From assembly GCA_013397115.1 (NCBI GenBank), contig VWZW01002569.1, forward strand, positions 2,347,645-2,411,644: a stretch of DNA of 64,000 bases, written 5' to 3'. The translations under genes and the position numbers were made by a program. Of the stretch, positions 35,561-48,905 are shown in pieces; within the stretch, counting starts at the first letter, position 1, and each line of letters starts with the position of its first letter. The notes beneath the pieces were generated by a model that was not told the origin of the DNA, ran no database searches, and was given only the letters and a program-made list of their open reading frames with translations. This DNA comes from Edolisoma coerulescens. Its lineage: Eukaryota > Chordata > Aves > Passeriformes > Campephagidae.

Positions 35561-38229
35561 AGGCATCTGCAGTGGAGCACTCAGCTGAGGCCTGGGGTGG
35601 CTGCTGCCAACAAACAGCAACACTGACAACCCATTGCCACTACCTCTGTGATTTTTTTCTGGGGTTCCTCTCCTTCCTGGTCCCTGTCCTCCATGTTGCC
35701 AGAACCACAGAACCAGTTTGGAGGATTTTCAAAGGCCTGCCTATGCCCCAAAAGCCAGTGGAGAGATGGGGATGTCAGTCTTCCCATCCCATGCTACATG
35801 TGGCCTACCCTGTCCCCACAGCAAGATTTGGTGCTGGTACCACATTCAGCTGGTGACTTCAAAAATACATTCTTGTCCAGACACCTCCCTAGTGCCTCCA
35901 TCTGTGCAGAGGGTGAAAACAGGAAGTTGTTCCAGAAGGAGGTTGGCACCAATTCAAATACAAGGATTTTTGGGCCCTTTGATTTCTTGCAAACATACTC
36001 CTGCATAGTGTCAGGGATCCCAGACTCCTTCACCTGTTAGGGCATCTCGTCCCCACGTGGGACACACAGAGCAGAAGGCCCACCCTTTCTGAAGGAGAGT
36101 AGTGAAAGATGAGCAGTGAAGTTTTGAAGCACATGTGCAGGTCTATGGTGCCCTGTGGCTTGGAGGGCTCTTGGGTGCCAGTAGAGACCAAATTGAACGT
36201 TGCTGAGAGCAGACAGGGCATTTCCAGTGCCAGCTTTCTTATGAACTCAGGGTGTCCATCAGAAGCCAAGCTCTGGTCCCTCCTAAGGCTGCAGGTGGAG
36301 AAAAAGCAGAGGCAGTGGCCCAGAAACAAGGAATGTTACATCTGCAATCTTGCTCCTACTTTCTTTCTCAGTCACTTGTATGAAGCCTGCTCCAGGTGGG
36401 GTGTGGTCCAAATCAGACATGAGGGAGAATTTTGTCAGGAAATTGCAAGAATAAGATGATTGCATCAATAGCATTACCCCCCAGCTTGGACTAGCTGTTG
36501 CTGCAGGACCATGGAAGTTATTTCTGAGGGATCTCCACAGGCAGAGACTTTAAATCAGCCCAAGTCCTAGGGGAATCTGCATTTTGACTGGAGAATGCTG
36601 TGCATCCATCCAAAATTTAGAGAGAAAAAGGCTAGCATTTATTCATTGGATCATTCTAGATTAGATTACATTTAGCAGCAATGGAAGAAGACTCAGGCTG
36701 TAACAGAAGCAACTCATTTCTACAGACTATTTTTCTTCAGGATGAGACAACATGTTCTTAACTTGATGTATTCCCACTTTTTGGAATAATTCTTAAAATG
36801 TTATTATGGAGACTCTGCAGTGGATGAAAAGCTTATTTCCTTTTATATGAGCCAATTAATTTCCCTTGTGTTGCGGTGCCCAACAACACAAAACTTGCAT
36901 GAATAACATTCCCACAGCAGTGACATGCCTATTTCCAGTAAAAATATAGATACAATTTTAGTTTCCTTGATATAAACAGCTTTTCAGTGAAGAAGTATGA
37001 TAGGTGATTCTTTGCAAACTGAAATAAGCACTGCAAAATCTGTGACAAAGGTTAGATACAACGACTTAAGAAGTGGATCAAATTTAGAAGACCTCCCGTT
37101 AAAAAAGTAACCGTCATTCTGAGTGGCATTTTCAACAAACAATAAAAGAACAATAACTTCTGCAGTTATTCTCTTGGGTAGGTTCTCTGGTATTTCAGTA
37201 ACAGGCAGATGGAACTCCTTTGCTTCTTCTCTCCCTCCCTCCCTCCTTCNGCATCCAGGGTTTGTCATAATGAAGTTGTACGCCCAACCCTTGAATTTTC
37301 TCTTACACCAAACATGAGAATTTGCGTACCTTCATGAGCTTTTGGGTCTAGACATGCTTTTTTAATGTAGTTGCTAAAATTTCTCATTGGGAATCAGTAC
37401 TGTAGGGACATAAACATGTTTTGAACCCTGCATGTTTGGGAAGCCAAGTACCAGAGATGATATGAGTAACAAAGATGGGAAATATAAGGTGGAGTAGTTT
37501 CATCCAGGAGTTCTGTGGAGTTTACAAAGTATGACATTAAGTCCCAGTCACTGCGGGTGAAGAGCTGCCCAAGGATTTTAAGACGTCAGGATGGAATTTA
37601 TATAGATTTATTTGGAACCGGTAATTTACCAAATCAAGGTAAACTAATTAAAGCAAGGTTTAAACCATTTTATATATGTCTACTTGTAGACATATATATG
37701 CATCAGTATCACCAGCTGGATTTAAAATCATTTTAGTTAACAGCACTGCAGATTTTCTAATGTCAGTGGGTGTATTTGTCAAAAAGCAATGTGAACGTGA
37801 GCAAGTTAAATGAAGGTTAATTATTAATTTCACAATCTTCACACTTTAGCCTATACATCACCAGGGGGAAAAAAAAAAAGAGAGATAAAACAGGAATACA
37901 TGTAACCAACTATTTTTTAACTAATATTTGTTTTTACTTTTGAAGTCCACTTTGAAATGTACTGAAATTACCTCCAGAGCAAATGAAGGAAGAAAATTCA
38001 CACTGAACCTGTCATCACCTCCCACCCTTCATAGTACACCTCAGCCACTGTGTTTCTTGCAAGCATTGAGAAGATCAGTAGAGGACTTGGGACTTTTGAA
38101 ACACAGATGATGTCTTCCCCTTCCCCGTAGTGACTGCAAGTTTTGCGTCTCCTTGATTTCCGGAACTTTGTCCCAATCTATTTCTTCAGTAACCAATTAA
38201 ATAAATGCCCATGCTTTGTGACTGTAAGA
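35561..38229. other. Non-coding sequence with chance frames
   Basis: Bases 35560-36460 are moderately GC-rich and carry overlapping frames of 96-130 codons on both strands, none with a domain. This segment may be an unrecognised old repeat. Bases 36500-38200 are AT-rich unique DNA with an N at 37250, beside a (CCCT)n tract. Confidence 0.5.
37229..37250. repeat. (CCCT)n tract ending in an ambiguous base
   Basis: A short CTCCCTCCCTCCCTCC run ends at an N (37250). The unresolved base probably reflects sequencing trouble or length variation in the repeat. Confidence 0.85.
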
Positions 38230-38460
38230 TTTTTAGCTACAAAAGCTGCCTTGTGGTACTTTGCCTCAGCCAGCCTCTAATAATGCTCTTTCAGCTCCCC
38301 GGGCCGGCAGATCTGCGCTGGTGCTGTGTGTGTAGTTAACAGCTTCCCCCGAGCAGCTACGGAGGTTGCCACTAACTCATGGGGCTTGTGTGTACATGGG
38401 AAACACAGTCAGGAAATTAAATTTTCCCTCCCCATAATTAATAAGAGCTAAATATATGTG
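38230..38460. promoter_or_regulatory. Candidate conserved non-coding element E
   Basis: CpGs are retained at CCCCGGGCCGGC, CTGCGC, CCCCGAG and CTACGG (about 38296-38363) within an AT-rich setting. They are followed by ATAATTAATAAG. There is no frame of note. The mix of GC-rich core and TAATTA flank resembles enhancers, but conservation is untested. Confidence 0.35.
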
Positions 38461-38624
38461 AGTTTGTTGTCACTTTTTAAAGCACTGGAGCCAAATCAAA
38501 AAAATATGAGCATTTTCAAATAAAAAGTAAATCTTTTTTCTAAAAGAGTTTTTAAAAAACCCCAATGCTGTGCAATTTTGCAATTGAAAAAAAAAAATCC
38601 CTTTTTTTGGAAGTGTGTTTAAGG

Positions 38625-39075
38625 AATTCTTTACCATTGCCGAGGCTGATTCACGGCAGTATGTAAGCACGCATTAAATGTGTAAGCACATGAGTTATCT
38701 CACCAACTTCAATGTGCCTGTTTTCATTCTGAAAGCAAGCACAAGCTTCAGAGATCCATAGAGTGAGAGGCTAAGTTAGGAATCCTCCTGCTAGGCATGT
38801 TGCTGGGGACTGTATGTTTTGCAGAGGTCATTACATGGAATGCTGTCCTTACGAATAAACCATGATTTTTATGAGAACCGTTCTGTGGAAATTCTGTGAC
38901 CGTACAAGTGCTTGGCAAAACAGGAGAAACAATATGCAACTGATCTGCTTGACAGCATATTGCCAGCACATTTTTAGGTGAAATGCATTGAGCCCTGAAA
39001 AGAGATAATAGGCGTTCTTTCTCTGAAATATCCAGAGCATCTCTTGGAGCATGGCATGAGCTGTGCTGTGGAAAC
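38625..39075. promoter_or_regulatory. Candidate conserved non-coding element F
   Basis: About 450 bp of complex, repeat-free sequence holds scattered retained CpGs (TGCCGAGG, CACGG, CACGCA, TACGAA, ACCGTT, ACCGTAC, GGCGTT). A minus-strand frame (38748-39077, 109 codons) is open, but I see no domain or splice pair. It is a weaker candidate than element B. Confidence 0.3.
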
Positions 39076-42000
39076 AAGTTCCAAGGACCTTTTCAGTTCA
39101 TGTCTCATTTTGCTACTCTGTGTAATATTCAGACTGAATCAGGCAGAAAAAAAATCCAAGTGGATTTTTTTTTTTTAAATAAATGGGTGAAAATCCCTTA
39201 AAGGTACAGGCAGACCTCAGGTTTTGCATCATTTTTAAACAATCGTGCACTGGGCATTCCAAGCTTCTTTTTTAGATTTGATTTTTTTAAATAGAAGTCT
39301 TCATATTTTAGTTCCTATTAAGCCTCCATTTTGAAAGCATACTATTTGTTCTCTGTTTTAATCAAAATGAACACTGGATCCTACAAGAAAAATTTGTAAA
39401 ATCAGGTCTAATTTGTGTCTTTATCACGAGCTGTTATTTCATTGTGATTAAATATGCAACCTACAGAAAGATAGGCGATCAATTTGAATGATTCTGTCAG
39501 AAAGCACTTAAAGGAGGCAAATATCAGAATTGATATCTAAGATGTGTCAAGGGAGGCATTTAAAAAAATTATTTAAAGCTGTATTATACCACTGAGAGCT
39601 GTAGAGAACCTATGTAAAATTTTTGGTAAACACCTCTGAGCCCACTATGTGTTGCAAAAATGATTTCTGTAATGCAGTGAGCAGAAAAACTACATTTTGT
39701 GCTTATCTCATTAATCCAATAAGTTCATGCAAAATTATTGTAATTACCTTTATTGAAGCACTGTGTACACCTATGTCAGTGTGTATATTATAAATAATAA
39801 ATTATTATTATTAGAAATGGTTGAATTATTCATTGAGGATAAATTATCTGACAAATACAGGCACTTTTTTCCTGCTTGTGACTTGTTTATTCTCTGCAAA
39901 TATTCCTTTTTGTATGCTTTTTTGAATAATGAAGGTTATTCAGCCTAGGACTGCAAACTTCTTGCTTAGATTGCTCACAATTTGATTATGTGTGAATTGT
40001 GTGTGAGACATGAACATGTTGATCACAGGAGTCTGGATCTGGTTGAGTGGCTGTTGGGCTGGAAGAGGGTCCCAAGGATCTGTGGTTGGGGGTGATCATT
40101 GCAAAAGCGCAGACCCCTCTTGGAGCTACACCTCCATGGCTTCTCACCCAGCTTGTCATCGGTGTTCACAGCATGTCATGTACTGTCTCCCTTGAAAGCT
40201 GATAATATGACAGGGATCATGAGCTTAACAGAATCAATGTATAATTAATAGCTTATAAAATCTTCAATGAGTGAATGAGGAGCCCCACCTGGGGATGAGA
40301 GGGATGAAATGAACAATTAAGATGGGTCGAGGATGCTTCACAGCAAGTGGATTTGGAGTGAAAGGAAAACAGCCTGGCAGCAGACTGTGGGCTGAATCCC
40401 TTGTAGAGTTGAAACAGGTGTTTACACAGGTCACAAGCTTTCTGGGTGTTTAGAAAGAGCCCATAAATACCTGAGGCTCCAGATAAAGTGACCCCCTAAA
40501 GTCCTAACCTAATAAACAGGGATACGAGGATAGGGAGGTGTAGGACACAAGGGTCCAGGCCTAAGAGAGGTGCAGGGCTTGTGGGGACCCAGCATGCCTC
40601 CAGCCATCCCTGCTAGCATGTAATAACCACTAGCACTGGTGGGGCTTAGGAGCCTCTGCTGAGGCCCAGTGTGGATGATGCAAGTTGCAGGGTAATCTTT
40701 TTCTGGGGTCCCATTTACCCAGCTCTCAGGTGGTCTGGCTGCAGTGGGTGAAGAGAGTGAAGACGCAGCTGCCAAGCACAGCAGCCAGCCTAAAGCCATG
40801 CGTGAGGGCTTGCCAAGGGATCCCAAAATTCGTCAGCTTGGGGGCTGCTGCCAAGGTGGCGGCCAAGTGGCTGGGAAGGAGGTCCCACTGGTGGGCATCG
40901 CCCAGCCTGGGGTGGGCTGCAGAAGGACATCCCACAGCTCTGGGCAGTCCCTGAGTGTCACAAAGACAAATGTTGGAAGGCGAACACTCAGCCAAGCAAA
41001 AGGCAACAATTAATATTTCGGTTTGCTCGCAGATGCCTTTGTCTTGACTGCTCATGCGGAAGTTCACTGTAAGAAAAGCTATTGTGCTGACAAAAATGTG
41101 TGCAAGCAAATGTTTACAGAAAGCAACTAGAGGAGGGCAGGCAAACAGCAAGGGCAGGGTACTGGAACCGGGTGGGCTTTGAGGAACACCACCATTTCCT
41201 CTGAGTTTGTTTGCTTCTGATCTGACTGCATTGAACTAGTTCTCATAGTGGGGGTGTGGCTCCATGCTGCCCAGCTGCAAGCTCCCTCTTTCCAGAGACG
41301 TGGGGTGCAGGTGACAAGAGGATGGCCCTGGGCCCCTGGAGCCCCAGGATGTGGTGTCATATGTGCAGTCCATGGGATGGAGGGGATTTATTCCCATCCT
41401 GCATCCTACTGCTGAGATGCCTTAAATTAAAAGCAGTGAGCCAATTCCAGTGTGCGTCTAGGTCTGCCTCTGATTTCAAGAAAAGCTGGATGCGCATGGA
41501 ATTGTGACAAATTTGGCCCTGCCACCTCCTTGCTCCTTACACAGCAGGAGAGGTTTGCTGCCTTTTACAGCAGCTTCAGAGCACCATGGGTCTGAGGGAC
41601 AGGGAATGCAACACAGGTAAAATTCTGCCAGTTCCCAGCACATCAGGTACCCAAAACCATGAAAGCCATGTTTTCCTGATGTTCTCTTTCATTGAAGATT
41701 AAGCCTCCATTTGTTTTCCAGCATTTGATGTTTCATTCCTAATGATCTCTAGTCTCAGTACCAAAGTTGTCTTCCTGACAGCAAACGCCAATTGTGATTA
41801 CCCACCCAGCTAGAAATCCTCACCTCCACCTGATGGCTGTGCTCAGGGAATGCCATCACTGTGGGGATGGCCCGGCCAGGCTGCTGGCAGCCGGAGCATC
41901 CCGCCAGTGTCCGCAGTCTCTTAGCTCCCTCCCTCCCTCACTGCTTCTCCTTCTTTTTTTTTTCTTTGGCTTATTATAACTGCACAAAGGCAACACTAAA

Positions 42001-45000
42001 TAAGGAAAATATGCTTCCCAGTAACTGAAACTGACAAAAACAAAGATGGCATGTTTATATAATTAGTTACACATCTAACTTTTTAAGATTTTCTTCCTTT
42101 TAAATATCCCACAACGACTCCACTGCCCAAGCTATGAGTGAAGCTGAAATAGAAGTGGAGCAAAGAAACTGGTGAGTTGGGCTTTTTTCCCCAAAATCTG
42201 TTATAGACCTTAGGTAAGCCCTGAATCTTGGAGTCCCTCTGTGTCTGCTTTCTGTTGTGAGAGCAATTCATTAAAAGTTAATTAAAAGGTGAAGTTTAAT
42301 ATGTAGTTTCCTTTAGCTAATCCTCCTAAGGCAGCTTCATATGGCACTAATGTACCCATTTTGTTGATGCTAGAAAACAAAAAGGCAAGATTGTCTAATT
42401 AAGAGGTTGGTGTTTAACAAGAGAGAGGTTTTCTAATTGGTGACTCTGAGTCCAAATTAATCTTACCGCTGCTCATTTAAGCATTTTCAATCTAACTTGG
42501 ACTTTTCCCCAAGAGTTTGCAGAATGTGAATCATTTTCAGGATCTTTGACATAACAGTACTCAGCCTACTTACTCCTTCTGTGCTCATTCCCCTTTGGGA
42601 CCCAATTTGGATCCCCCTCACCGCTTGAGCTGCTTTTCTCTGGCTCCAGTTTAGGAACCCTCTGAAGGTCTTTGCTGAGCAGGCTGGCTTTAAAGGTGGA
42701 GTTTCTTCTTTGTCTTTCAGTATGTTTTCACTCAAATATCTAAATATGTGTTGCATTTCCACAGACATCAGTTATTTTTCTGGTAATACATTTTAAATGC
42801 TTTACAGAAATGAACACACTCCATTTGATTATGCTGGTGCCAAACATATTTTTTGTCTAATAAAAGACAAAAGCGTAACTGTATTCGTACTAATTCTCGT
42901 TTCTTTTGACAGTAGCTGCTGACTTCCTATACTTGCAGTGGAAATACAGAAAAAGTGAAGAACACTGCTCCCCCCTTGAAAAATATGAATTTACACTGCC
43001 CAGACACACTTATGAGAAAGGGCAAAAATATCCTAAGCTGTTATCACTCAGCTAGTTTTGGCCACCTAGACTTTAATTTCGGAGACCATGCTGGTAACAG
43101 TATGTGGAAGAAATCTATGAACTATCACAAAAATAAAACAACTACCTCAAGAGAAAAACAATTCTAAAATATAGGCTATGCAGGATAGTTTTTTTCTTTT
43201 CAAAAAAATGGAAATACTAACATTGACAAAACTTGGTACTTTCATCAAGGACTGTCATAAAACCAAACTAAAATTGTAACCTACCCAGAAAATGAAAGTG
43301 TTAGCGTGGGGCTAAACAAGATGACATTTCATTTACAATGTTTTACGTTAATTTTTGTTTCTGTGGTCATCACCGGTGACTCTGTCCCTCAGTGTGGCCG
43401 TGTATTTTTCTGTGTGTATGAAAAGTTGCTTCTCCTTTAAGAGAAATCACATAGGCACAATGTTTTCCACTTTTATCTCAATGAACCTCATGTGGTAACC
43501 TCATGCTCTCTGGTAACTTCTGAAGGTTAAAAAAATACCTCTCGCCAACATTACACTTTTCCACAACATCTATACCTCTTGTCATTTCTTCCTTCTCCTT
43601 TGTTCATTTAAAAATGCTGCTCAAAAAGAGCCAAAAAGAAAGAGAAAGAGCAGGGGGAAAACAAGAGAAAGGCCTCATTTCTTTGCAAAGCCATGGAAAC
43701 CCCTGTATGTCCATTTGCGCTTCTTGGACGCTGCAGACATACTATGCCGGACTCACAGCTGTGCGGTTGGAAACTATTTGCTGCCCACTAAAAAAACTCT
43801 TCTGGGTACGCCTTTGCATTCATGGTATGGAAGCTAAAAGTGGGATTGGCCTTACACAATTCTGGTTTGCAAAGTACACACCAAAAAAAAAGGTAAAAAA
43901 AAGAAAGAAAAAACCCTTGGTTGCCATACAGGAACGCCCAAGCCTTCCGGCTTGTCTTCAGCGCACAAACACTGGATGTACTAGAGTATTTTTGGGAGCT
44001 GGAATAGCATTCTGGGTATACTGAAATTAAAAGGGTTGGGCCTGTTTGTGAGCCCGCTGAGTTCCTCACTGCCTGTTTGCCAAGAGAGAAATGTAAAATA
44101 TTTTCCCAGCTATAGCCCCCATACCTTTGTTAAGAAGGGATGCCACAAATCACGTGAATAATTAGTGACACTCTTAAGTGTCTAGCACTGTGCCCATTTA
44201 TTTTCTTGGCACAAAATGTATTAGTTCTACACTATTCATTTAGCCTGCATTTGGCAAGAGATAAATTTTAGTCGGAAGCTGTACTGAAAGACAATATATA
44301 CTGTATGTTGCAGAAAAACCTATTTCCTCTGAGACCATATCTTTCTTTTAAAAAAGAATCGGAAGAAATAGCATGGAGTTAATGTATGTGAAAACCTAAT
44401 TTTTGCACAGTTTTTGATTGTTCAAATTTCCTAATGAAATGGCCAGCAGTGACCTTTTCAGGAATGCCACATTCAGCACTAAGTTCTCACCAAAAATACA
44501 CATTTCTGTGATCCCCTCATTTAGATAATAGCTCTGTGACTCTTGCTGTAAGTGTGGAGTGAAGGCAGGGAAGAAAAGAGAAAGGTTTTCTTTCTCCACA
44601 AACGATAATGAGACTTTTCAGCTATGTGGTAGAGTGGAGGGACTTAAGCCTCTCTAGGTGTTTCTGTTTTTCAGGCTTTGAGCTCTTGCTGTGCACTGCT
44701 GTCTCCGTTCTGCCTCTGAAAGGCTTTCAACAACCCATGGCTTTGTCGCTCTGTGTTTTTCAGTTTAAGCTACCCTCTACCAGGACCACTTTTAGCTTCC
44801 ATATTTGAGCAGAAAACCAAACAGAAACGGAAATTGTTTGATGTATTTTAAGTAGAGAAGGCCAGTAAAATATTTTTTAATGGGTATACAAAATATTTCA
44901 GCCAACAGGATGCTGGTTCCACTCCAGAGCAGATGAAGAACAACTAAAAAGTTCATACCATCTAAAGGCTATTAAAGCCTTTGTAAAGTGAGTAGCTGCC

Positions 45001-45159
45001 TAAGTGCCATTCCCAGTGGCCACATTACAAAAACACACTAACAAGTAAATCTGACTTCAGCTTCTTTCTGGTTGGTTTCTCAGCAAGAAGACAAGGAGTG
45101 AACAGTCATGGGGACGAGTCATCCTTTCAGGCAGGTTATCAACACTCCTGGAAGTTCGT
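39076..45159. other. Non-coding sequence, no gene seen
   Basis: This is AT-rich unique DNA. GC-richer patches lie at 40500-40950 (frames up to 141 codons on the minus strand, no domain) and 41230-41930. A (CCCT)n run lies near 41928 and a perfect TCACCGGTGA palindrome at 43370-43379. The 136-codon frame at 43614-44024 is Lys-rich at both ends because of A-rich DNA and is probably chance. Confidence 0.5.
43370..43379. promoter_or_regulatory. Palindrome TCACCGGTGA
   Basis: This is a perfect 10-bp palindrome around ACCGGT in CpG-poor DNA. Its core resembles Grainyhead-type sites, but the flanks differ from the usual AACCGGTT. Evidence is limited to the motif. Confidence 0.2.
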
Positions 45160-45340
45160 GCACCAAGCTGAAATCTGCCCAGAAATTCTATCACAGTCTG
45201 GCACGGCATGATGATATATTCAATTACATGATATATTGTTATAAGTAGTTTCTCCCTCTCATGAGCCCTCTCTGATGGGCTAATAAGTGTAAATCCATTA
45301 AAATACAGCTTTAGAAAGCCAGCCTGAGTTCATTCCCACC
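45160..45340. promoter_or_regulatory. Candidate conserved non-coding element G
   Basis: The stretch includes a repeated ATGATATATT (about 45210 and 45229) separated by CAATTAC, then GGGCTAATAAGTG and TCCATTAAAATAC. Motif spacing and lack of repeats or frames suggest a regulatory element. Nothing else is known of it. Confidence 0.3.
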
Positions 45341-48300
45341 CCACGAGAGAATGGATGTCTAGATTTGCAGCAGGCATGTAGCCCAGCCTATCTGTGCAGA
45401 CACCACCTATATACTGTGAGCAGTACCACATCCTGGCAGAGCTGCTCTGCAGAAGCCTGTGGTGGCCCCAGGAGGGAAAGAGTTGTCCCCAGGGCAGGTA
45501 CATGATCTAGGCCAGTTGTTTCTCCCACCTCACATCCACCCTCCTGCACTTAAGATACTCTGCTCCTGTACAGAAACTCTCGTCCCCAACATCAGCATGC
45601 TTCCCTCCTACAGCTAAGGATTTATGGGCTGACAGAAAAATAGGCAGGATTTTTCCTTAAAGGAGTACATGTTCAGCAGAGTAAACTCTGTTTTACCCAC
45701 ATATCTCTCTCTAGTGCAAAACATGTGAGAAGGGAGAAGACATGGAGAAGTCTGATTCAGGAATATACGAATACAAACTACATTTTCATGCATACACACA
45801 GACTTGTTTGCTGAAAGTTTCACATATATCAAATTAAAACAGATAAAGCAACAAACTCAGACATCATTTACCCGTAGGGAATACACTCAGCCTTTATTTA
45901 GCCACTGAAAATTTACTCCTGCTTCTCTGTATCACTAACCTGCTTGGGTAGACTGATGTTTTGATGCCAGAATACCCGTAGGGTTTCCAGAGAACATATC
46001 ATAAGATTCACAGCTACAGACATATCCTTGTAACAAAGCAAATTGGACTTCGATGGGAGCCTTGTGCAGAGCTGCTCAGAGGACTGAGGGCATTGGCAGA
46101 AGAAAGCTTTAGCACCTCAAGAAGTTTGTTGTAAAAACATGGATACCTGAGGTCATGGGACACTTCTAGAGATTGGAAGAGAAAGGAGAGTTCAGAATTG
46201 CACTCTGTGGCTTTAGGGCGGAATTCAGCTGCTACAAGTTATGCCTGAGTCTTTTAATCCTTTTATGAATATGGCCCTATATCTTTCTGTGCTTTTAACA
46301 TGACACTGAAGATATTTTTCTGCTTCCCAGTGGTGTTTAAAAAACCCCCCCAAAACCCTGCAACATTGTGAACCACATGCTAGTCACAGGGCTGAACTTC
46401 GGACCCCATTTCTGTATCACTTGCTGTGTGCAGCATAGTCGCTCTAAGATCCAAGCTTTAGAGATCCCATGTTGTCTCTGTTCTCATATGAAAACATGGA
46501 AGTAAATAAACTCCAGCCACATAAGTGGTCCTGGAGGTCTCAGAGGGTAACATTCCTCCTACTGTGCCTGCTCAATAAGGCACTCAATAAAGTTTCCTCA
46601 GTGCTAGTGAACCAAGCAAACACAACCTGTAGAGGGACACACGTCAAAGATGCTTTTAAGTTCTACTTTTATTTGAAACTTAGGATTGCTTTAAATGTCT
46701 CCATTTTCTTTTTCATAGTGTAGAGTGAAGCTAAAAAGTGGCCCCAACTTGCAATGAAAGCTGCAACAAATTTTAGCAAATAAAAAGCCACTTAAAGAAA
46801 AAAACACTACTGTCCTGGCTGGGAATTTTAATAGTGCTGCACTCACAGCCAGACTGCTTGTAACTTTTCTATTAAAATGTTAAATCGAGAGCATTAAACA
46901 GCTTCCAATTAAGGGGTATATTATCACCTCAATGCACAGGGAGTTTCACACGTAAATCCCTATGTATTAAGAAGAGAATATACCCTGCGGCTTTTTAAAT
47001 AACAAATAAAAGTTAAAAGAGATTTTGCAGGAGGTAGAAGACCCATGGAAAGGCTTCTATTTTAACACACTCTGAGCATAAGAAAACTAATGTTTGAAAC
47101 TGTATAGAAAGAGTATTTATCTTCATTTTTTTCCCCACTATTCCCAAATATTTCCACTGGGACCTGCTTACTAAGATGAAAGTCTAAGTATTCCATAGGA
47201 CTGGAAATATTGATTTTTGAAGGACTTTCATATGTACAGGCTGGAGGTGCTATTGGTCATGTCTTGTTAACACTGAGGGCATCCTTCCCATGGCTTCAGT
47301 GCCTACTCTATGAGTTTAAACTCATTTTTGTAAGGCAAAGGCAAATCTGTTAATTAATTTGAGTTAATATTACTTAAAAGAGTCAGAAACAGTTAAGAAA
47401 TCTCCCCTTAGCATTTCTTATGTTCCTGAGGGCCTTTTAAAGTAAGATGTGAAGAGCTGCAAGTTTCCCAGCCTACACACAGGCTTAACATTTTTCAGTG
47501 TAAACTCAGGGAATGATGAACTCCTGGAAAAATCAGACAGTACTGACAAAGTTCTTTAGCAGTTGTTGTTTATGATTAAAGCCACAGCTCAATCATGACT
47601 GTTCCCTATGGTCAACAGAAGCAAGTCCATTTGCCACCTTGCTCCTTGATTTGTGGGTGTATATCAGCTGGCTTGGTTGGGTCGAGGCAGGGGGGTAAAA
47701 CACACCAGCGACAAGAGTTTTCAGACAATTTGCTCACAGACATTGAAGCAGGAGAGACACTGGGGGCTGATGCTAGGTCCAGTGGATCTAAGTGGTCACT
47801 CATTCCTGCTGGCCTCATCATTATGGTCACGTCACCTCAAATGGTTGTACCCCAATCGTGACTGTAGTGAAAAATCCTCGCAGGAGATGGTGTCTGTGGC
47901 CTTCCACTGAGGAGCTGTGGCAGTAGCTGTAATGTATGTGGTCCTCAACGGTTTGAGGCAGACTTTAAATTCACGTAGAGCAATTTAAAATGCAGATGTC
48001 AGATTAAGTGAAGCTCTGCTGGACCAGCAGGAGACATTTTAGCCAATGTTTTGAGCTCCTTGCTGTTCAATTAGGCATTGCAGAGAGTCAGGGTCAATGC
48101 CACCTGGTCAGGGACCACCTCAGAAGTTCCAGGGGCCATCCTATTTCTGTCCTGCTCTGCTTCCCCTGTGCCACAGGACAGCATCAGGAGGACTCAGGCA
48201 CCTACAAGAGGATCATTTAAATGAATGGTCTCTCCTGTCTGAGGTGTAAGAGGTATAGACACTTCACCCAGAAAAGCTGCGAGATGCCCTTTGTGCACAG

Positions 48301-48861
48301 AGTTTCTGGGACACTAGTTTCCCACGGTCTCACACAATATGGCAGAAATAGTTATGGGTTCTCAAAAGAAAGCTTTCCTGCCTACACAAATCTGGGACTG
48401 GTCATAACAGAAGCTTTGTTGGCCTCTAACTACCAGTGTAAACTGCTGCTCCAATACCAGACAAATATGTTGAAGTATAGGAGCCCAGAGGACATTTTGT
48501 TCAATGCATGGACTCTTTTTAGTTCAGATAAGTCAGCAACCTTCTGCTCTTCTTTGAAAGAGTCTTCCCTACTGGTCTAGACTTTGACTTCTAGAATTGC
48601 TAAAACAATTTTAGGAAGGAGCAGCTGACCGAAAAACAGACTGACAAAAGTTCAGTCCTCCTTGGCGAAACCATATGGCAATACTTCTTTCGCTAAGGCC
48701 AGGTGGTGACCCCAGGTTTTCTTTCAGGTCTTGCCAGAAGGAAGGGCTTGAGTGCACAAGGGACACAGCATGGAGATATCTGATAGAGCTTGCTGAGCTG
48801 CACTGAAATACACAGAGATGGTGCAGCTTGCTGGGAGGAGAGAGTGCTGGCTGGTCATATG
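45341..48861. other. Non-coding sequence, no gene seen
   Basis: Bases 46810-47000 form a further conserved-looking stretch (ATTTTAATAG and CTATTAAAAT in inverted arrangement, TTCCAATTAAGG, CACACGTAAATC). Elsewhere this is ordinary AT-rich DNA. The longest frame (48221-48580, 119 codons) shows no domain. Confidence 0.5.
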
Positions 48862-48905
48862 ATCACAGAATATTCTGAGTAGAAAGGGACCCAGAAGACT
48901 GGTCT
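48862..48905 (-). mobile_element. CR1 LINE 3'-end remnant, minus
   Basis: ATCACAGAATATTCTGAG, followed by TAGAAAGGGACCCAGAAG, is the reverse-strand form of the CR1 3' UTR end (GGTCCCTTCCAACTCAGAATATTCTGTGAT-like in the family). Similarity fades to the right of 48905, where the usual CR1 UTR sequence is missing or too diverged. Confidence 0.7.

Noticed and set aside
35395..35856. 153-codon frame over the CpG cluster, considered as a gene
   Set aside because: No recognisable domain, competing frames of similar length on both strands, and no promoter or splice context.
40509..41151. GC-rich patch with frames of 89-141 codons, considered as an exon or an LTR
   Set aside because: CpG density is low, frames overlap on both strands, and no LTR ends, primer-binding site or polypurine tract could be found.
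42340..42390. ACCCATTTTGTTGATGCTAG as a MIR-like tail
   Set aside because: It resembles the MIR end in part, but the GGAAACTGAGGC block is lost, so it cannot be distinguished from chance.
43614..44024. Lys-rich 136-codon frame suggestive of a basic nuclear protein
   Set aside because: The Lys runs come from A-rich stretches at 43620-43670 and 43880-43915; nothing else supports coding.
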